NCBI GenBank assembly: GCA_946902875.1
Contig: OX336349.1
Coordinates: 14,779,891-14,843,890 of the forward strand
Origin: Nematopogon swammerdamellus
Taxonomy: Eukaryota > Arthropoda > Insecta > Lepidoptera > Adelidae
Direction: 5' to 3'
DNA: 64,000 nt
Shown here: positions 7,201-17,200 of the stretch, in pieces
How the letters are laid out: each line of letters begins with the position of its first letter
How positions within the stretch are numbered: position 1 is the stretch's first letter
Notes under the pieces: model-generated
Told to the model about the DNA's origin: nothing
What the model saw: the letters and a program-made list of their open reading frames with translations, nothing else
The model's database searches: none
Position numbers and translations under genes: made by a program

Positions 7201-10176
7201 GCGGCTGTCGACAGCCCAATGAATTATGGGTCGCCGGCGGCCCGGCGGGCAGTAGGTAGTTATCGCGCGCAAGTACATAGAGTGCGTGAGGCCTGGCATG
7301 GCTGTAACTGGTTACAGTTGTAACCGGGCTTGGCTGTATCGGAACATAGTTGTAATGGGACATTGTTTTATCCACCTTTCATGGTTGTAACCAGACATGT
7401 GGCATCGCGGGACCCATAAGGTGTCTAGCGAATGTGCCATGAACATTCGTTCGCATGAAGGGCTGCGAATGCCATGCCGGCTTCACAGGTGCCCATTCAC
7501 GCCTCTCTTGAAGGACCTGAGACTGTACTTGGGGGGAAATATGTGAGCAGGGAGAGCGTTCCAGAGTTTACCTGTTCTGTGGAGGAAAGATCGCAAGCTG
7601 GTATTTGACTGAGCCATCCCAGAAGTGCGAGCAGTACTCCAAGCAGGACTTCATCTGTGATTTATACAAAAGCAGCTTTCGGCCCGGCGTGAAGTACCGT
7701 CGCACCTTCTATTACGCCTAGCAATTGGCCATGGTTTTAACTAGCCATAGCTGTAAGTGGACATGGTTGTAACCTGACATGGTTTTATGCACCCTGTCAT
7801 GCTTGTAACTACACCTGCTGCTTCACCGTTCGGAACCGGTGTAAAACTGTAGGTCCCTTCCCTTGCCCCTTAATAGGTGGTAGGCTCAAATTGTAGCCGA
7901 CTGGGTTGGTACCACCGTACTGGATGTAAGATGGCCGCATAGCAGCCTCGGCTGTGTTCTCCTCTAGTCCAGTCAGTCAGTCAGTCAGTCAGTGGGGTTT
8001 TCGTCGAGAATTTCCTATAAGTAATTATTTATTTTCATTTACTTTTATATAGTGTGCAATAGTTTCTATTTCTACAAATGTACCACCAGGTCTGGACATG
8101 GGACGTGACTGCCTCAAGAAATGGGGCTTCCGGAGGTGCGAGGACATCTGCTGGATCAAGACCAACATCAACAACCCGGGCCACTCGAAGAACCTAGAAC
8201 AGAACGCAGTCTTCCAACGCACTAAGGAACACTGTCTGATGGGAATAAAGGGAACGGTGCGGAGGTCGACTGATGGGGACTTCATCCATGCCAACGTGGA
8301 CATCGACCTTATTATATCAGAGGATCCAGAGTTTGGAAGCCACGAGAAGCCGATCGAGATATTCCACATTATGGAGCACTTCTGTTTGGGACGGAGAAGG
8401 TGCGTAAAATATTATTGGTGTGTGAAATTCTAACGCAACAATTCTAAAATTCAGCAGTTTTGAAAATGTATTCAACATTTTCACATTTCACTTACCACTA
8501 GTGTCCGACCGAATATTCGGTTTCGGCTGTCGGGTTTCGGCCTTTCGGCCAATATTTGCCACATTCGGCAAACTTACGGTTTCGGCTGAAAGTAGTGGCC
8601 ACTTTCGGCCCAACCGAAAGTTGTTACGACAGACAAACCTTGTTTGATTTTTCTTTAATAATTGTATTAATAATTGTGCATATAGTTGTATGCATTAAAT
8701 AAAAAAATTCCCATAATTATAAATACCTTTCATTGTCACTTGCATATCCTTCTACCTAAATAATGCATAACTAACTGGGTACTTAAATACCATACATACT
8801 TTCGGCTACGGCTTTCGGTTTCGGCTTTCGGCTTTCTGCCGAAAGTAGAATTTGGCCGAAATTCGGCTACGGCTTACGGCCGAAAGTGAAATTACACTTT
8901 CGGTCGGACACTACTTACCAGTCCTTATTATATGTTCATTTATCTGAAGTTTAATTATTTACACATGTAATTTGGTAATTTTTAGGGTTCCGTATCCATC
9001 GTACGGGACCCTATTACTAAGCCTACGCCGTCTGTCTGTCCGAGGGCTGTATCTCTTGAACCGTAATAGGTAGCCCGTTGAAATTTTTACAGAATATGTA
9101 TTATGGCCAATATAACAAATAATAAAATTAAGAAAAAGTAAAAAATTTACGGGGTCACAAGAAACTAAAAAGTGTGTGTAAGTGCCATCTACCGAAAACA
9201 GTATGAAGCATTTTAACTAATATGAAGCATTTCATAAAACACGCCATAGATGGCGTGATTGGCACTGACCATGACATGGCGATACGGAACCTCGGTGCGC
9301 GAGTTCGACTCGCACGTGGCCGGTTTTTTAGTGTTAACATCTATACCGGTATCGAGTTTCCGGTCCAGTTCAGTGTAGACGGCCGGCCCGAATACAAGGG
9401 GAGCACAGTTCCTAATACCTCTACTATGTCTGGCAGGTAAAAGCAGCACGGTGTAATGTTAGACTCCCGTGTTAGAGTTATCCAGCCATACAAATTGTAT
9501 TTGCGATCACCCGTTAATATTTTTTTTATGGAAACTGACACTGTTGGCTACATCACCTACACTACAACATCCGTGATGTCAGCCCATAACACCGGGTGAA
9601 CTAGGTGCCATGTCAGTGCTTCCCTTAATTTCAGAGTATACTCGAGACAGCTAAACAAACATGCTTTGATCTGGTTGAAAGTACTAGGATTATACTACTC
9701 TTTTTAATTTTGAAAATTCTAAGATTTTAAAAGTTATTGATTTTCAAAATGTAAGACTACAATCCTAGTACTTTTCATTCAAACTTTAAGACAAAAATTA
9801 TTACTTGATAACTTTACAGAAGTTGTCACGATAAGTCAACTGCGGAAACATGTTTAGTCAGAATCGCAAGCGTCGAGGATGCTCTTAACCATATCATTAT
9901 ATATGAATGGTATTTTGGTTTGGTTTCAGACTGCACATATTCGGTCGCGACTCGACCATCCGTCCGGGCTGGGTGACCGTCGGCCACGAACTCACCAACT
10001 CCAACTTCAACGCTGAGCTCTACGCCTCCTACTTCACCGAGGGCCGCGACCTGACAGGCTGCACCGACCGCATCGAGGCTCTACGGCCCAAGAGCCCCCC
10101 GAACACCAACAAGGGTGCAGGCCGCGCGCGGGGACGCGGCGGCTTCCGCGGCAGGGGGCGCGGGCGGGGAGGCTGA
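1149..10176 (+). CDS. METTL14: METTL14, non-catalytic subunit of the m6A RNA methyltransferase (complete, six coding exons)
   Basis: METTL14 pairs with METTL3 in the nucleus to form the core writer that methylates adenosine N6 in mRNA; METTL14 supports RNA binding rather than catalysis. Coding exons are 1149-1214, 1529-1696, 2425-2625, 4927-5083, 8090-8399 and 9930-10176. All introns are GT-AG and phases join cleanly to give about 382 residues (human 456). Recognisable stretches include [30 protein letters not shown], the degenerate EPPL motif (residues 162-165, where METTL3 has DPPW), [28 protein letters not shown] and [10 protein letters not shown]. Arg256 corresponds to human Arg298, an RNA-binding residue. 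The C-terminus is an RGG-type tail ([14 protein letters not shown]). The loop after EPPL is about 12 residues shorter than in human. The start codon is chosen because [21 protein letters not shown] matches the family N-terminus (human [20 protein letters not shown]). Introns contain SINE and LINE pieces and MITEs. Confidence 0.96.
1529..1696 (+). CDS. METTL14: METTL14 coding exon 2
   Basis: Acceptor ATAG at 1525-1528, donor GTACTG at 1697, 56 codons in phase 0. It carries the variable linker and ends [10 protein letters not shown], matching human YKDSSTFLK just before the conserved GTQS segment. Confidence 0.92.
1794..1850 (-). repeat. SINE-1 3'-end fragment
   Basis: Reads as T-rich stretch, then TTATGGAAACTGACACGG, the reverse complement of the SINE-1 tail, diverging after about 50 bp. 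Lies in METTL14 intron 2. Confidence 0.6.
1879..2355. repeat. Inverted-repeat element in METTL14 intron 2
   Basis: About 33-bp ends are inverted copies: GTGGCTTTATACTGGGGAGC on the left (within 1879-1911) and GCTCCCCAGTATAAAGCCAC on the right (within 2323-2355). The interior is A/T-rich with a poly-C run near 2292-2309. Non-autonomous DNA element by structure; superfamily undetermined. Confidence 0.55.
2425..2625 (+). CDS. METTL14: METTL14 coding exon 3
   Basis: Acceptor CCAG at 2421-2424, donor GTGAGA at 2626, 67 codons in phase 0. Contains [19 protein letters not shown] and [20 protein letters not shown], almost identical to human METTL14, then [11 protein letters not shown]. Confidence 0.96.
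2660..2768 (+). repeat. Diverged SINE-1 3'-end fragment
   Basis: Matches the SINE-1 tail with many changes (ACTGACATGG, then GTGTTATAG.CTGACAT.AC, then GTAGTGATATAGC.AACC). An old copy in METTL14 intron 3. Confidence 0.55.
2909..3186 (+). repeat. SINE-1 body and tail, head missing
   Basis: Begins at the remnant B-box/T-arm (CCACCCACGTTAAACTGTAG), continues through the shared body (GGTAGGGTTTATCCCGGCCG, ACGTCGGTCGAAACGGC) and the tail (GATGTTGTAGGTGATGTAGC), and ends in about 19 A. Inserted in METTL14 intron 3. Confidence 0.85.
3507..4090 (+). repeat. Chimeric SINE: family-C module joined to SINE-1 body, split by a MITE
   Basis: Positions 3507-3582 are the module GGTACTTTAATGGAATAGCC ... GTAAAAGGCGACTAAGGG that also occurs in family-C repeats at 56.6 and 62.9 kb. 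After removal of the MITE at 3591-3861 it runs straight into the SINE-1 body (3870-4080) and an A-tail. The same junction exists uninterrupted at 25557-25877, which proves the order of events. The tRNA/5S head is absent in this arrangement. Confidence 0.85.
3591..3861. mobile_element. hAT-type MITE with perfect 8-bp target-site duplication
   Basis: Terminal inverted repeats start CACAGAGCATCAAAT and continue imperfectly for about 45 bp (GCGCCCCC...GAGGCGCC inside). The target-site duplication CTTCCTTC is present at 3583-3590 and 3862-3869. An 8-bp duplication is the hallmark of hAT transposons. The interior has a (GT)n run at about 3695-3709 and no transposase. Confidence 0.85.
4580..4815 (+). 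mobile_element. LINE-B 3' end (5'-truncated non-LTR retrotransposon)
   Basis: The frame at 4595-4720 reads [20 protein letters not shown]..., ending GIAPN and stop TGA (4718-4720). This is the usual C-terminal end of Jockey/CR1-superfamily ORF2 proteins. A 95-bp 3' UTR and an A-run (4805-4815) follow. A second, inverted copy lies at 38010-38398. The 3' end resembles the tail of SINE-2. Confidence 0.8.
4927..5083 (+). CDS. METTL14: METTL14 coding exon 4
   Basis: Acceptor ACAG at 4923-4926, donor GTACTC at 5084, 157 nt, ends phase 1. Encodes [20 protein letters not shown] then [13 protein letters not shown] and [13 protein letters not shown]. Human has about 12 extra residues between EPPL and the W-x-W-D/H-D segment. 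Confidence 0.94.
5135..5586 (-). repeat. SINE-1 copy, full head and tail but body replaced
   Basis: On the minus strand the head occupies 5586-5450 (tRNA-like TAGCTCAGTGGTGC, 5S-like TTAAGCAATGCTGGGCGCGG and TACTTGGATGGGTGACCGC, B-box-like GTGGTTCGAATTCCACG). The tail occupies 5256-5135 with a T-run on the plus strand. About 150 bp in the middle (5257-5408) do not match other copies. Lies about 50 bp inside METTL14 intron 4. Confidence 0.85.
5603..5775 (-). repeat. Repeat family D
   Basis: CCACAGATTACTTAATAGTT and the following sequence match, in inverted orientation, the block at 56335-56490 (CTGTTACGAAGTAACTATTA). Shared parts include TTCGCACGC..CGA and CTTTACG/GTAAAG. Probably a MITE; exact ends are not fixed. 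Confidence 0.5.
6461..6533 (+). repeat. Two poly-C runs in METTL14 intron 4
   Basis: C-runs of about 19 (6461-6479) and 22 (6512-6533), each preceded by a CCAGAC word, suggest a duplicated unit. Homopolymers of this length are error-prone in assemblies. Confidence 0.8.
6765..6965. repeat. 'GGGTTCCGT' interspersed repeat
   Basis: Contains GTTCCGTACC, GGGACCCTATTGCTAAG, (CCGT)n, a middle with AATATATAAAA, then GGTACGGAACCCTTCG and GAGTCCGACTCGCACTTG. The same arrangement occurs near 8980-9330 and partly at 27410-27560. Common in Lepidoptera; classification uncertain. Confidence 0.6.
7297..7815 (+). repeat. Degenerate CATGGTTGTAAC-type repeats
   Basis: Short units near GACATGGTTGTAACC recur at 7297-7400 and again at 7725-7815, interrupted by about 320 bp of unrelated DNA. 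A decayed minisatellite in METTL14 intron 4. Confidence 0.5.
7826..7990 (+). repeat. SINE-2 fragment
   Basis: CCGTTCGGAACCGGTGTAAA and CAGCCTCGGCTGTGTTCTCC match the minus-strand SINE-2 copy at 38402-38766. It carries the core AAACTGTAGGTCCCTTCCC shared with SINE-1 and ends in a (CAGT)n microsatellite. Confidence 0.65.
8090..8399 (+). CDS. METTL14: METTL14 coding exon 5
   Basis: Acceptor CCAG at 8086-8089, donor GTGCGT at 8400, 310 nt, enters in phase 1 and leaves in phase 2. Encodes [54 protein letters not shown] and [14 protein letters not shown], the most conserved part of the methyltransferase fold. Confidence 0.96.
8499..8913. mobile_element. hAT-like MITE, 415 bp
   Basis: Starts TAGTGTCCGACCGAATATTC and ends with TTTCGGTCGGACACTA, inverted termini. 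Flanks CTTACCAC (8491-8498) and CTTACCAG (8914-8921) are an 8-bp duplication with one change. The interior is full of GGCTTTCGG/CCGAAAG words. No transposase frame. Lies in METTL14 intron 5. Confidence 0.8.
8983..9330. repeat. 'GGGTTCCGT' interspersed repeat, longer copy
   Basis: AGGGTTCCGTATCC at the left and GATACGGAACCTCGG at the right are inverted. It ends GAGTTCGACTCGCACGTGGC followed by CCGGTTTTTT. Same family as 6765-6965 and 27410-27560. Confidence 0.65.
9521..9626 (-). repeat. SINE-1 tail fragment
   Basis: T-run, ATGGAAACTGACACTG, ACATCCGTGATGTCAGCCCA, CATGTCAGTGCTTCCC: the reverse complement of the SINE-1 3' end. An 18-bp SINE-like scrap (CCAGTTCAGTGTAGACGG) lies at about 9363 in the plus sense. 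Confidence 0.75.
9675..9790. repeat. Small foldback
   Basis: GAAAGTACTAGGATTATA at about 9680 and its near complement ending CAATCCTAGTACTTTTC at about 9775 flank A/T-rich DNA. Arms about 25 bp. Probably a small MITE in METTL14 intron 5. Confidence 0.45.
9930..10176 (+). CDS. METTL14: METTL14 coding exon 6 (last)
   Basis: Acceptor TTTCAG at 9924-9929; 81 full codons then TGA at 10174-10176. Encodes [48 protein letters not shown] and the RGG tail. GC-rich at third positions like the other exons. Confidence 0.96.
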
Positions 10177-10900
10177 CGGGATCGTTGTTGTAATCAGAGG
10201 ATACTTACTGTAATTAGGTTTCGTATTTTAATGAGCCTGACCTGGTTGGCTGCATCACCCACTACTACGCCTGTCGTGTCAGCCCACCGTGTTCTTGTTG
10301 GGACCAGGTGACTAGGTCATCATATGTCACGTGTTGCTTGGTTTGTTTGTGGGGTGGCCTACTCTATTTTGGATCTGTATTGATTATTTTCGAAAAACAA
10401 TGCTCAGATTTCTTAATTAGAGAAACTCGGAAAAAAGTGAAGAATGCATTTCCTGTGAAGCTGTAGTGAGATAGTTGTTGATAATTGATGTGAACACGAG
10501 TGTCGAGAAATGGTTGTAACTGTATTCTCACCTACTTGCAATTTCAATATGTTCTGTCTCCACGTAGACAGCATGTCTTAAAACATTCAAACGTTATTTA
10601 TAAACGGTAATTTACATTGTACTGTTGTACTTTAGCAATATGCTCTCAAATTAATTTAATTAATAATTATTATTTTTTAAATACAGATCAATAATTGTCT
10701 GTTTCGATTGATTTTTATATTCTAATGTAAGAGTTAAGTCAGTTACAATAATGGCATCCCACATTTAAATGTAAATAACTGAACCAAGCTATTTAGGCCT
10801 AATACAGAGTTGGCCTGAAGCCCAGAGTTGGGTTTGTGACTGAACCCAGAAATATTTCTTTTTATATTTTTATCATGATAATAAATGAATGATTAATTAA
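10177..10900 (+). other. METTL14 3' UTR region with old SINE-1 remnant
   Basis: No further coding sequence. Positions about 10233-10340 are an antisense, diverged SINE-1 tail (TGAGCCTGACCTGGTTGGCT, TGTCGTGTCAGCCCACC). A plausible poly(A) signal AATAAA is at 10880-10885. The true transcript end is inferred only. Confidence 0.5.
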
Positions 10901-10980
10901 TTTGAAAATTATTGTCTCTCATTGCAATATATTTTAATCAAAATTTCATAATTGTCTTTTTTTTCTTAAAATTCCTCTCT

Positions 10981-10981
<1 letters not shown>

Positions 10982-11020
<39 letters not shown>
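10982..11020 (+). repeat. Poly-G run of 39
   Basis: An uninterrupted G homopolymer abuts the inverted-repeat element that starts at about 11024. Length is likely unreliable in assembly. Confidence 0.9.
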
Positions 11021-11023
<3 letters not shown>

Positions 11024-11025
<2 letters not shown>

Positions 11026-11508
11026 AATTAATATGCTTATAGTTAGGTAAAGATTCAAGGTATAATGTGAATACATTATTGTAATGTAATCTTCTAAATT
11101 ATCTGAAAAATAAATGGGTGAACAGTGGTAAAAACATTCGAAAATGCGCGGGCGCAGCGCAAGCCGTATTCGGCCGCGCGCCGCCATAGAGAAATGTATG
11201 AAACGCTCATACACGCACAGCAACGGCCCAAAATTCAGCAAGTTCAAAGATATTTCAGTGAAAAATCTCTGTAAAAGTTTGAAGTTATTTAGATGATTCT
11301 TAAATCTTATTGACTCTAAGCTCAACGCAGTATTTTTCGTATTAGACGTATTTGTAACAAATGTAGATTGTAATACTAATGGCATTTTCGAACGCTTTTA
11401 GCACTTTTCGCCCACTTATTTTTCTGAGAATTTAGAAAATTGCATTACAATAATGTATTCACATTATACCTTGAATCTTTACCTAACTATAAGCATATAA
11501 ATTATAGT
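11024..11508. mobile_element. MITE with about 120-bp terminal inverted repeats
   Basis: The left arm (11024-11145; contains GCTTATAGTTAGGTAAAGAT and TATAATGTGAATACATTATT) and the right arm (about 11385-11508) are reverse complements with roughly 10-15% differences. The unique centre (GC-rich at 11143-11190) has no transposase. No clear target-site duplication was recognised. Confidence 0.75.
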
Positions 11509-11735
11509 CAAATCATGGAATATGAAATATGGCTATGGTTAATTAGGGTAATACGATGTGATGTTTGCCTAGTAAACCCCCATAATTTCAGTAAATAGAA
11601 TGAAAAATAAGTAAGTTTTTGGGAGTGCAAATGCCTCAACCATGAATCTTCCATTTTAATAAAGTGAAAGCATTGCCTCCAGCACTCAAACTTGGCGAGA
11701 ACAGGTAGTTTTTGTCAAACTTTATTGCCGCTCGT

Positions 11736-11942
11736 CAGTGGCGGCTCTGGCGAATGAATTTTAGTGAGGCACCACCTACATAATAGCATTTTATTAATGT
11801 TGTATTGCAGTTTTCATTTCGAGGACAGGACATGCCCAAAGTCTAGCAATAAATAAACATCCATGTTGATTTTTTTTTCTTTACCTTCAAGATACTTAAG
11901 TGAGGCGGCGCCTCACTTGCTTCACCTGGGGAACCGCCACTG
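11736..11942. mobile_element. hAT-type MITE, 207 bp, perfect 8-bp TSD
   Basis: Ends are CAGTGGCGG and CCGCCACTG. The flanking 8-bp duplication CCGCTCGT is exact at 11728-11735 and 11943-11950. Subterminal GAGGCACCACC / GCGGCGCCTCAC also pair. Shares the terminal CAGTGGCGGCT with the 1.18-kb element at 41233-42414. Confidence 0.88.
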
Positions 11943-14248
11943 CCGCTCGTACAATGTTCACTTCGTAAGTTCTGCGCATCTAAACATAATTCTCACTCTC
12001 GCCTCTAAGCTATTTAAAACTCAATGCGAACATCGTACGAGCGAACGACAATAATGTTTAGCGAACACTATCACTTTCAGCGTCTGCGAACAGCGCTCGT
12101 GCACCCATAAATAAAAGAGCTCAAATTATATACATCAATATAATATTCTATTTTACATTGGTTGTCTTTAAATCAACTCGACTATTCCGAAGTTCCTCAA
12201 AATATAAAAAAGACAAAACAAAAATATGACAAATGAGATCTTTTACTTACTAAGATAAGAGAATTGAACTTAAAATATAATTTATTACAATGTTCATATA
12301 GTGAGGGCAGCAGGGCCTTGCTCGTCGGTTGCACCGTGCGGGCGCGCCGCGCGGGGCCCCTTACGCCTCGTACAGTAACACACCATTCCAATTGACAATA
12401 TCCCATAGACAAGCCTTATCCGACCACACGCACAGCGTACTTCAAGTCTTATTGTATTACATTATACAAGGCATTTCTCTCATCCCAACCGCCACAGCAA
12501 CAACTCCAACTGTCTACACTCCATCAGCATAATCTTTCTTCTTCAACACAGTAGACATTCACTGTTGCATTTTAAACTTGATTTTTGTCACAAAATTCAT
12601 TCACGAAAAACGCGCTGGCAGAATGGAATAAGATGGCTGAAGTGTTTGCAATGGCAGTGTACGTTTGTAATTCAATGACCTTTTAAAGTATAATCATCAT
12701 AAGATCACATTTTTTTATAAGGCAAACAACAATTTGTTTAAAGCTAAACTTTAACTGTGACAGGAATGGGAAGGGTGGAGACGGGCCGGTTATTATACAG
12801 GAGGCTCGGTCACCTCGAGGTACACACCCACAGGTGAGGCGGAGTGCTCCACACACGACCACAGACGAGCGAGCATGTTACTCTACCAACAATACAAATA
12901 AATGTGAATGCCCACGGAGCGTAAGGAAGGTTGCAAGCGAGCAGAGGGAAGGGGCGGAGGTGGGACCCGGGGGAGGGGGGCGGTTGGAGGAAGGCAAATA
13001 AAACAACCTCCCACGATTTTGATAAAAAATGAATTAATGTATTTGACTTTTACCAATAAATTGAACTAATAAATCCTAAATTTGTACTTCATTATATTCA
13101 ACAACGGACGCCATTTTAACCCTTTGTTTTGAGAACAGCTACGTACAGGAGGTGCATTGAATAAATATTATTAGGAAATTTCTCTTTGGGCTGTAATAAC
13201 TATTAAAACTATTGTTCGCACATTAAAATAATGTAAGAGGTCTTTCCGGACTTTTCCTCCTTACAGATACCTCTGTACTGTGTAGCGTCCACCGCGTCTC
13301 ACTTTACATATGTAAATGCCTTCACGGCATCCTTTCCACTTAAGTTATTTTAATGAAAGAATATAAGTTGCTTCCGAGGTCACTCGGGTGCCAGTGAACC
13401 GGACAACGGTCAAACCGTTCATTTATCGTACAAAAACTTTCATATAATAAAAAAGGGATGGATTAAAAAGCCAAAATTAAATAAGTCATTCCAAAATAAC
13501 TCGCCGATGGAATAAAAATACTGGAGTTTAGGGACGACTCTCATTTGTGCTCAGTACGGTAAACAATTATATATAGTAACACAAGAGTTCTGCCAATTTG
13601 GACACAAGTTATATATTTCCATATACTTTAGCGAAATACTCTACAACATTATAGCGCACACGCAGCTAGTATCGGCCCGTACATAGAAGCAGCTAGTTAC
13701 CATGTAGACGTTTTCTAAACACGGTGATCTAAGGACACTCGACGAATATATAGCGAGGTTAGTTAGTCGAGACATCCCACTACTACTACTCCGCTTCCTT
13801 CAGGGCCGAGCTCGCGCCGAGTCACTGCTGAAACGACTCTTCAGGAAAAAAGACAACTTTACTCATAACCGAGATCATTTTTTTCACATCACAATACCGC
13901 TGTTGATTTTTGTTTTTTATTAATTGTATTGTACACTGCACTGAGATGTAGCTAGCGTGTACCACCGCGCCGGTCTAGTATCCAATAAACACTACACTGC
14001 CGTGTAAGAAATGCCAGATTAGTTTCGTCGGAAGAATGCAAACAGTTGCAAATTTCCAAAATTTTTCATAAAATAATACAAGATTTTCTTTTAAGAATTT
14101 TAATAGTTACAATTTTTGACTCAGGAAGTCAAACAAAGTCCCTCAGCTTGTGTCAAAATAAAATTTTAAATAAAAGACATACACATGCTCGCGCGAGGAG
14201 ACATCTCGAAACACACATTGTGCTAGTTGACTGAATTGATTCATAGTT

Positions 14249-14289
14249 TTCATGCAGATATACAGTATACAACTGTATATCTGCATGAA
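14249..14289. other. Perfect 17-bp hairpin
   Basis: TTCATGCAGATATACAG, 7-nt loop, then its exact complement CTGTATATCTGCATGAA. It stands alone in the TE-poor region. It could be a cruciform or a short RNA stem; the stem is shorter than a typical miRNA precursor. Confidence 0.6.
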
Positions 14290-17200
14290 CCGGACGTCGG
14301 TATATGTTTGTGTGGAAAACATGAATCAGTAATAATAAAATTTAACAAAAAAATATTAACTTAAAACCATCAACTCAAATACCTCTTTCTGGATGTCTCG
14401 CCCGCACGGCACGGGGTGTATAGACACAGGCACATTTTTTAGAATTTAATCATAATATTTTGGCGATTAAAGGTAAAAGTGCTTATGATATTTTGATACA
14501 AAATATTTCATAAGATGTCTGAGAGTATTAAAATATGATGCGTTTTGGTTCAAACAGTTTGTTGCAATTTATTACGAGTTTGTGTAGAACTTATCCAAAA
14601 AGGTCCACAATTTCTAAGATGCGAGACGCATGATCGCTATAAAACATTAACAAATTCGATTTCAATTCTCCCTAGCTGTTACATCAGTCGTATTAAAACC
14701 AATTTTAAAATAAGTCCTGAAGTGTGACCGAGAGTTGCATAGAGCCAGTCGGCCACTCCTCTAGTTAGTGCAATTTCACAAAGTTGCGAGTGAATGTGAA
14801 GTATTTTAATGTGATTGTGGTACGCATCTTCGTGAGATGCACTGTACTGTACTTGAGTGCCTAATGAAGGTGACAATACAAAGAAACCCGGTACAACCGC
14901 TCAGTCGTCACACTGCGGGTTCTAAAGTATTACAAAATGTAGGTTGCATGCCACATATTGCTACTATTGAAGATCACTAAATTGGTTTTCCACAGTAAAA
15001 ACTTTATGATTGCACAAACTTTTAAATGAAAATACATATCAAGAAAGGGCTACCAATGAAGGTCTTCATGTCGCAACGTAACGTGGACGTCACCGGCGCC
15101 GTTGTGTTACAACTATTTAAACTTTAGGCAAGTGGACATGAATTAATCTTTTATTGATCTGTGCATTTGATGGTTCCATCCAGAAACAGACAGCTATCAA
15201 GTGCCTTTGATATTCGGAATCCAATAGCCCATGAACAAAAACGTAAGCAAGATGAGTTCCACGTATCAAATGTAGGGCTCTGCCCCTTCACACTTCGGTG
15301 GTGAAGCCAGCCCTCAGCCCTAAACACCTCCCGGAAGATTCTGACTTGGAGAAGTTACACAAAAATCTACTTATCTAAGTATAGAAAACAGATCTCATAA
15401 CATTTTAGTTTTTTTTTTACAACAATAATATTTACAATTACATAAAAAATTACGCTGATCCACTTCGGAACAGGGTGTCCCAGCGAAGTAACGAGTCGTG
15501 CACGCGAGCCGGTAGCCACCGTTTTGTCGTATAAAAAATAATTTGGTTGGAATCATCAATTGGTACGGTAATGAATGAGACATGCAAAGGCTCAATGTGG
15601 CAGTAACCGCCCGCACCGCCCGACCGGACCGCGGCCGGTGGCTGCAGAGCTCGCGGGCACGCGTGCGCTCAGTATATTCACATGTTGTCAAGTCGCTTGC
15701 ATCACTCACAATGTCCTCTGTTTGACTTCTTGTTGCACTCACATCATCCATCGTCATCGCGTCCTTTTCAAAAGTGACTCAACGAGTGAAGGTGTCTACG
15801 CACCTAGTACAGACTATGTACAGAATTTGTGTGCCGTTCGGCGGTTCATGAGATCTTTCGAAGCTATATAAAATTCTGGCCCGCATAAACTAAGTGTTCA
15901 CTTAGTTTAACGTTTAGATATGCAATAAGCTGGTGGGTATGTCTGATCGTAAAAAAATTGCCCAACTCGGGAATTCTTCGACGGTAAGTTGAAGCAGTAT
16001 CACAAAAATATTTAAAGAAAAATGTTCTACATTAAAAAAAAAACTTGTTTCGGCAAATTAGTGAATAGTTTCCTCCAAAATAAGTTCTTTTTTTTCCCAT
16101 CTCGTTATTGAATGTTGGCATGATCGAAGATAATCAATTAATGATTGAAATATGGTGTCGAGATGACATAGTCAGCGTGTAAAATGTTAATAAAAAAAGA
16201 GAGTTCATAAAAAGAACTTATTTCTCATGATAAATAACATATAACATGAAGTAGGAGGCGATAAGACTCAACTGTATGGGCAATGGTTGGGTCACTTGTA
16301 CAACTTTGTCACAACTCCTAAACACATAATTATAAGAATGAAGTTCATTTTAGCGAAAGCGACAAGGTTCTACAGGTGACGCAGCACTTCAGCCCGTGAT
16401 AGTACAAGGGCGGAACGTTTGGCGACTCCCGAATGTTGTTCTTCTAATTATGTTACACGCGTCTCTGCTCCCCTGGCCTGGCACTGCTAGCCCGGTAGCA
16501 CTACACACTCATTAATAGTGTAGCAAGCTACAGATTTGCTCAGTTCCTAGACCAGCAGTTTTGGCGGTCATCACTTCTAAGCAATATTAGTAATCTGTGT
16601 TTCTAAGTATATAGGCACCCACAGTCGGACCATCGAGACTATATAAACAAAGTAAACAAACTAACCTTTGTGGAGTTGCGTTACGACATACGCAATAATA
16701 TTAGAAATGGCGGTCGCTAGTAGAAAGCGAACGATACACAAGTTCATACATAAAATTTGGGTCGAAATTTTGTGAATAGTTTCCATGTTTTGTTTAGTTA
16801 GTTATGAATTTGCTATCGTTGTTTTCTTATTGTATGTTTTGGTTTTTATTTTTGCTGTATTGTGAGTGGTGATCAAAGTTTAGGGACAATTACAATTAAT
16901 GAGCCACATCCTGCCAGTTCAAGACAATCTTTGAAACAAATTCACCACCAAAAAAAAACGTCAAAAGATTGCAACCACGTCGTCGGAGTCATCAGCCACG
17001 GTCAAGGGTGCACACGCGCCTTATCCACAGCCAACGAAGGTACTCCAAGCATATCGAGATAGGTGCAAATAATTTTAAGCATCCGCCACGTTTCGCGACT
17101 GCAACAAAAAATGTTACGAACCGCTGAGAGTTTGTTTACATTCTTTATCTCGTCTCGATGGCCCTAGTATATCTACCAAAAAAAGTACACGAATGTAAAT

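Noticed and set aside
15395..15757. Minus-strand frame of 120 codons starting MTMDDVSATRSQTED
   Set aside because: No family recognised, third positions lack the GC bias of real exons here, and the C-terminal half looks random (CNCKYYCCKKK). Could be revisited with RNA-seq.
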